Program-made: the position numbers and the translations under genes
Shown here: positions 60,976 through 64,000 of the stretch, piece by piece
Numbering within the stretch: position 1 is the stretch's first letter
How the letters are laid out: each line of letters opens with the position of its first letter
Notes under the pieces: model-generated
Database searches by the model: none
Told to the model about the DNA's origin: nothing
What the model saw: only the letters and a program-made list of their open reading frames with translations
From: Kineococcus sp. NBC_00420
GTDB lineage: Bacteria; Actinomycetota; Actinomycetes; Actinomycetales; Kineococcaceae
Reading direction: 5' to 3'
Assembly: GCF_036021035.1 (NCBI RefSeq)
Contig: NZ_CP107930.1
Span: 5,356,006 to 5,420,005, forward strand
Length of the DNA stretch: 64,000 nt

Positions 60976-60992
60976 TTTACCTCACTGGTAAA
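60976..60992. promoter_or_regulatory. candidate operator between the higB-like operon and the Pycsar-type operon
   Basis: TTTACC and GGTAAA form an inverted repeat with a 5-base spacer (60976-60981, 60987-60992), overlapping the higB-like ribosome site. A third GGTAAA lies at 61027-61032. A minus-strand promoter TTGGGT-17-TACGTT (61024-61019, 61001-60996) would be covered. Likely binding sites for the XRE antitoxin, which could also affect the divergent operon. Confidence 0.45.
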
Positions 60993-61119
60993 CGGAACGT
61001 AGTGGTACGATCTCATGGACCCAACGGGTAAAGACTACTCGCTCGGCCGGACAGTGCCGGTAGACACAGCGAAGACGTGCCAGGTCGTGTCGGCCTGAGC
61101 ACGAGACAGGGGCACCGAC

Positions 61120-62652
61120 ATGGGCTGGACCTACGACGACTCTCTGCAACGTGCACGCAAGACCTACCAGGACACCGCCGACGTCACCGTGAGCACGGTG
61201 ACGCGCCAGACCGACTTCGAGGCCATCAGCCTCACCAAGCCTCGCCGAGTGCGCGGAGCGCACCTGTACGTCGACGTCCCCTGCTTCGAAGGTCTGCTGG
61301 GCGAACCCGAAGAGGGCACCGATGAGGACATGCTCCGCCGGCTGCACCTGTACGCCCGAGAAGTCACCCGCATCCTCGAGATCGACTTCGACGCGGTCAA
61401 GGTCCACTTTCAGGGCCCGCGCCTGCACGCCCTGTCCTACCGACCGGTCAACGACGACGCCGTCATGGTCGCCACTGCTGTCGCTGCCGCCGCAGCGATC
61501 GCCTACAGCAGCAGCATCTTCAACGACGTCTTCGGGCTCACGGGCGAAGCTGCCTGGGACAGTGCTGCCGGTATCGACTTCGGCGAGGTCATCGCTACCA
61601 AGAACGGCGTGGGCGGTGACCGCGAGCTGCTCTTCCTGGGGGCGCCGGCCAACTACGCCGCCAAGATGCTGAAGCAGGGCATCCGCATCGCTGCCGAGGC
61701 CGCCGCCCTGCTGCCCGAGGACGTGGCCACCCACGTCAGGACCACCGACGACCCCGCCATCTACGAGGTCCAGGTGACCCTGGACCAACTCGAAGACTTG
61801 TGCGCCACCTACGGCTGGACCTGGAGCGCCGCACAGTCCCGCAGTCGTCTGGAAGAAGCCGTCAGCAAGCACCCCGCCGGCTGCGCCACCATCAAGAAGC
61901 CCACAGTCAAGATCGACAAGACCGCCCTCGGATTGTCTAACAGCAAGCGGTTGCCCGCGGTGTCCCTCTTCGCCGACATCGACGGCTTCACCGCCTACAT
62001 CGACGAGGCAACCAGCCAGGACGAAGACCTCATCGCCGCCGTCCGCGCCTTCCACACCCTGCGCCACGAAATGCGAGAGACGGCCGTCGTCGGCTACGAC
62101 GCCCTGCGGGTGCAGTATCAAGGCGACCGCATGCAGGCCCTCACCTACCTGCCCTTCGACCACGAAGTCCAGGCTGCGCTGAGCGCAGTCAGGATCGCCG
62201 CTGCGTTGCACTCGGTGGCTACCCAGGTCATGCCACAGGTAGTCGGGGCGAAGGCGGCCAAGCCGCTGGCCATTGGGGTGGCCGCCGGACCGGTCTTGCT
62301 GTCCAAGCTCGGCGAGCATGGAAAGCGTGACGTCGTGGCCCTGGGTCCATCCGTCGCAGAGGCCGCCCGCATCCAGCAAGCCCTCGACGGCACCCAGACC
62401 GGAATCAGCGCGGTCGTCTACGACCTGCTGCCAGGTTGGTTGCAGTTGTACTTCACGCAGCGGGACGGCTCCTCGAGGGGTACCGCTGCACAGAGCACGT
62501 ACATCGCCGACGGGCTCACGTTGGACGTCCTCGAGCGTGCTGAGCGGGTAGCCCAGCAGGAGGAAGAAGTCACGGTTGCCAGCACCTCATCCAATTTTGC
62601 CCGCCCTTCACGTCCCGTCGCGAGCACCCCGCTGCGTCCTTGGGTCCGCTGA
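61120..62652 (+). CDS. Pycsar-type nucleotide cyclase with two cyclase domains
   Basis: 510 aa from ATG at 61120. The C-terminal half is a class III cyclase domain: VSLFADIDGFTAYIDEATS (D286, D288) and RVQYQGDRMQALTY (D336) supply the metal site. The N-terminal half repeats the same fold in degenerate form: LYVDVPCFEGLL (D52), KVHFQGPRLHALSY. It also has GAPANYAAKML, with N178 and K182 at the positions of the transition-state Asn-Arg; the C-terminal domain has A413 and R417 there. The two halves could therefore make one composite active site. The downstream PycTM-like effector identifies it as a likely uridylate or cytidylate cyclase of anti-phage Pycsar systems. The pyrimidine product is inferred, not seen. 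Confidence 0.82.
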   Translation: MGWTYDDSLQRARKTYQDTADVTVSTVTRQTDFEAISLTKPRRVRGAHLYVDVPCFEGLLGEPEEGTDEDMLRRLHLYAREVTRILEIDFDAVKVHFQGPRLHALSYRPVNDDAVMVATAVAAAAAIAYSSSIFNDVFGLTGEAAWDSAAGIDFGEVIATKNGVGGDRELLFLGAPANYAAKMLKQGIRIAAEAAALLPEDVATHVRTTDDPAIYEVQVTLDQLEDLCATYGWTWSAAQSRSRLEEAVSKHPAGCATIKKPTVKIDKTALGLSNSKRLPAVSLFADIDGFTAYIDEATSQDEDLIAAVRAFHTLRHEMRETAVVGYDALRVQYQGDRMQALTYLPFDHEVQAALSAVRIAAALHSVATQVMPQVVGAKAAKPLAIGVAAGPVLLSKLGEHGKRDVVALGPSVAEAARIQQALDGTQTGISAVVYDLLPGWLQLYFTQRDGSSRGTAAQSTYIADGLTLDVLERAERVAQQEEEVTVASTSSNFARPSRPVASTPLRPWVR

Positions 62653-62654
62653 GG

Positions 62655-63440
62655 ATGTCAGCACGGCCAGCGGCAGGCACGCTGCGCTCCGACGCCCGCC
62701 GCCGCTTCGCTCAGCACGAGCAGTACCTGGCCAAACACGAGCCCAGACTGCAATTGGTACTCGACGAAGGGGTCGCGACCGCCCAAATCATCGGCGCGAT
62801 CGCGGTACCCCTGGGCGCCGGCCGCAGCGAGCCCTTCGAGGTGCTGATCTGCTACGCCAGCACTGAGAAAGGAATCAATCCCTTTCTCAGTCCTGAGACC
62901 TACGACCCGGCGGGACGCTTCCCCCGCGACGCCGACCGTCACGTGGAAGGCGACGGCCGGTTCTGCATGTGGCTTCCTCACACCGACCCCCGCGACTTCG
63001 ACCAACCCGACGGCCTGGCCCGTCATCTGGAGCGCATCCGGGAGTTCATCACTCTGCAGATTACCTGCGAGGACCGCATCGCCCGGGATATCACGCCCCA
63101 CTGGCCGGGACAGGAGTGGGGACACGGCGATGAGGGCTACCGCGAATGGGTCCGTCAGCACGTCGACGGCCTCACCACGTCCCAAGTGGCGCGCTTCGCG
63201 CTAGCGCTAGATTCACCGCCATTCCCACGGATGCCGTGCCCGTGCGGCGGGAGGCGCAAGCTCGCCGACTGCCACCGGCAATGGTTTCAAGCACTCCGTG
63301 CCGCTGCCCACCAGCGCAAGAACACCGTATGGCAGGAACTTCACCAGATTGTGATGGCTAAGAATGCTGTGGAACTTACTCCGACGTCGCCCCCCGGCGC
63401 CTCTACCGACCCCGACCCCGACCCCGGTAACGCCGGCTGA
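62655..63440 (+). CDS. E2-like (ubiquitin-conjugating fold) protein with SEC-C motif
   Basis: 261 aa, starting 2 bp after the cyclase stop. Residues 30-170 look like a prokaryotic E2-family domain: FEVLICYAST, then RHVEGDGRFCMWLP with a conserved-position Cys (C104) after His96, followed by helix HLERIREFITLQ and WPGQEWGHGDEGYREWV. A SEC-C type zinc motif CPCGGRRKLADCH (C195, C197, C206, H207) follows. A long inverted repeat lies within the gene (62862-62891). E2-like proteins accompany cyclases in CBASS, where they conjugate or prime the enzyme; I do not know of one established in Pycsar. No E1 or JAB gene is visible here. The E2 assignment rests on motif pattern only. Confidence 0.65.
   Translation: MSARPAAGTLRSDARRRFAQHEQYLAKHEPRLQLVLDEGVATAQIIGAIAVPLGAGRSEPFEVLICYASTEKGINPFLSPETYDPAGRFPRDADRHVEGDGRFCMWLPHTDPRDFDQPDGLARHLERIREFITLQITCEDRIARDITPHWPGQEWGHGDEGYREWVRQHVDGLTTSQVARFALALDSPPFPRMPCPCGGRRKLADCHRQWFQALRAAAHQRKNTVWQELHQIVMAKNAVELTPTSPPGASTDPDPDPGNAG
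62862..62891. repeat. 11-bp inverted repeat inside the E2-like gene
   Basis: ACTGAGAAAGG (62862-62872) and its exact complement (62881-62891) with an 8-base loop. A stem this long inside coding sequence could affect translation or mRNA stability; no T-run follows. Confidence 0.8.
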
Positions 63441-63945
63441 TCCATCCCTCGGCGTCGTTTTTGGCTGGCAAGTTCACACTGCTCAAGAAGCGTGGACCGG
63501 CAAGGTCGACGCCAAGGCCTCCATCCTGCTTGCCCTCGAGGGCGGGCTGCTGGCCGCGGTCCTAGCCGGTTCAGCCCAGGACGGCTTGCTAATTAGCCTC
63601 CATGGGTGGCGTCAGATCAGTACCTGGATCGGTACTGCTTGCCTCACCGTCGCCATCGTCCTCGCCGCCCTCGCCGTCATGCCCAGCTTGGGCCGCGCAC
63701 GCACCCACAAGCAGGAAGCCGCGGACAACTTCATCTACTTTGGCCACCTGCGCCACCTCGATCCTGCCGTCCTTGCCGCTTGCCTAGGCAATCTCAACGC
63801 CGACAAGCAGTTGAGCATGCTCACTCGTCAACTGACCACCATGAGCAGAGCCAACTGGCGCAAGCACTGCTACGTCCGTTGGTCCGTCATCGGCATCCTC
63901 ATCGCCATCACCACCATCAGCACCGCTATCACCTGGCCGCGCTGA
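63364..63945 (+). CDS. PycTM-like membrane effector of a Pycsar system
   Basis: 193 aa from ATG at 63364, which overlaps the E2-like gene by 77 bp in another frame. The sequence EAWTGKVDAKASILLALEGG (42-61), a second hydrophobic segment (WIGTACLTVAIVLAALAVMP, 88-107) and NFIYFGHLR (122-130) match the PycTM (DUF5706) family. A third hydrophobic segment ends the protein (VIGILIAITTISTAIT). In known Pycsar systems the cyclase makes cCMP or cUMP on infection and the membrane effector disrupts the membrane, stopping phage growth. The first 30 residues are Pro/Thr-rich and arise in the overlap. Confidence 0.85.
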   Translation: MLWNLLRRRPPAPLPTPTPTPVTPADPSLGVVFGWQVHTAQEAWTGKVDAKASILLALEGGLLAAVLAGSAQDGLLISLHGWRQISTWIGTACLTVAIVLAALAVMPSLGRARTHKQEAADNFIYFGHLRHLDPAVLAACLGNLNADKQLSMLTRQLTTMSRANWRKHCYVRWSVIGILIAITTISTAITWPR

Positions 63946-63960
63946 CCGCTGTGACAGCGG
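63946..63960 (+). terminator. small hairpin just after the PycTM-like gene
   Basis: CCGCTGT-G-ACAGCGG, 7-bp arms with one central base, immediately after the stop; no T-run. A weak terminator candidate. Confidence 0.35.
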
Positions 63961-64000
63961 ATGCACACAAGAAGAGCAGCGCTCGGTGGCTCTTCGGCAG

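Noticed and set aside
60982-62379. 465-codon minus-strand frame opposite the cyclase
   Set aside because: Antisense shadow; the plus-strand cyclase motifs are specific.

Overview
The window is high-GC actinobacterial DNA. Coding frames have strong GC bias at third positions, GTG starts and 4-bp start/stop overlaps are common, and the gene families are typical of filamentous or coccoid actinomycetes. Genus cannot be fixed from the sequence; a Kineosporiaceae-like soil actinomycete would fit. No rRNA, tRNA or CRISPR array was seen. The region is a patchwork of metabolic operons separated by insertion sequences and defence or conflict genes.

Layout. 1-315: 3' end of an integrase. 499-6950: LacI regulator divergent from a sugar ABC importer (binding protein, two permeases) and a GH42 beta-galactosidase, with a 16-bp palindromic operator between them. 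7287-9257: IS1182-type element. 9254-17310 (minus): five translationally coupled genes SWIM / DUF5691 / MoxR AAA+ / DUF5682 / VWA, bracketed by that IS and by an IS1380-type element (17388-19155) inserted just upstream. 19591-25704: accessory stretch with a DUF1016 (YhcG-like) nuclease, two small unknown genes, an IS21-type element with a 6-bp target duplication, and an lsr2-like gene carrying a frameshift.

26042-41003: membrane dipeptidase, an Lrp/AsnC regulator, then an eleven-gene plus-strand cluster. It encodes an oligopeptide-type binding protein, a PEP mutase/isocitrate lyase-like enzyme, a histidine-ammonia-lyase-family enzyme, an allantoinase/hydantoinase-like amidohydrolase, a UbiD decarboxylase, an M20 amidohydrolase/carbamoylase, UbiX, and OppB, OppC, OppD and OppF, with a 40-codon mini-ORF wedged between oppD and oppF. 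From the lyase onward nearly every junction overlaps, so this looks like one uptake-and-degradation pathway for a nitrogenous aromatic or heterocyclic compound. I do not recognise the complete pathway.

41207-46551: a TetR remnant, a LacI/MFS divergent pair sharing an operator, a second MFS-type protein, tandem repeats and a broken Mrr-like nuclease. 47409-55297: a very large secreted RHS/YD-repeat protein with an in-frame TAG, an insert of ten IPT/TIG domains, an exchangeable C-terminal toxin and its immunity gene. 55375-58775: decayed ISL3 transposase, membrane-anchored HExxH metalloprotease, IS5-like element.

58898-63945: a defence island. A minus-strand higB-like / XRE-ImmA / GNAT operon is divergent from a plus-strand three-gene operon: a two-domain nucleotide cyclase of the Pycsar (PycC) kind, an E2-like protein with a SEC-C zinc motif, and a PycTM-like membrane effector. 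The E2-like gene inside a Pycsar-type operon and the lyase/UbiD/amidohydrolase cluster are the two most novel-looking systems here.
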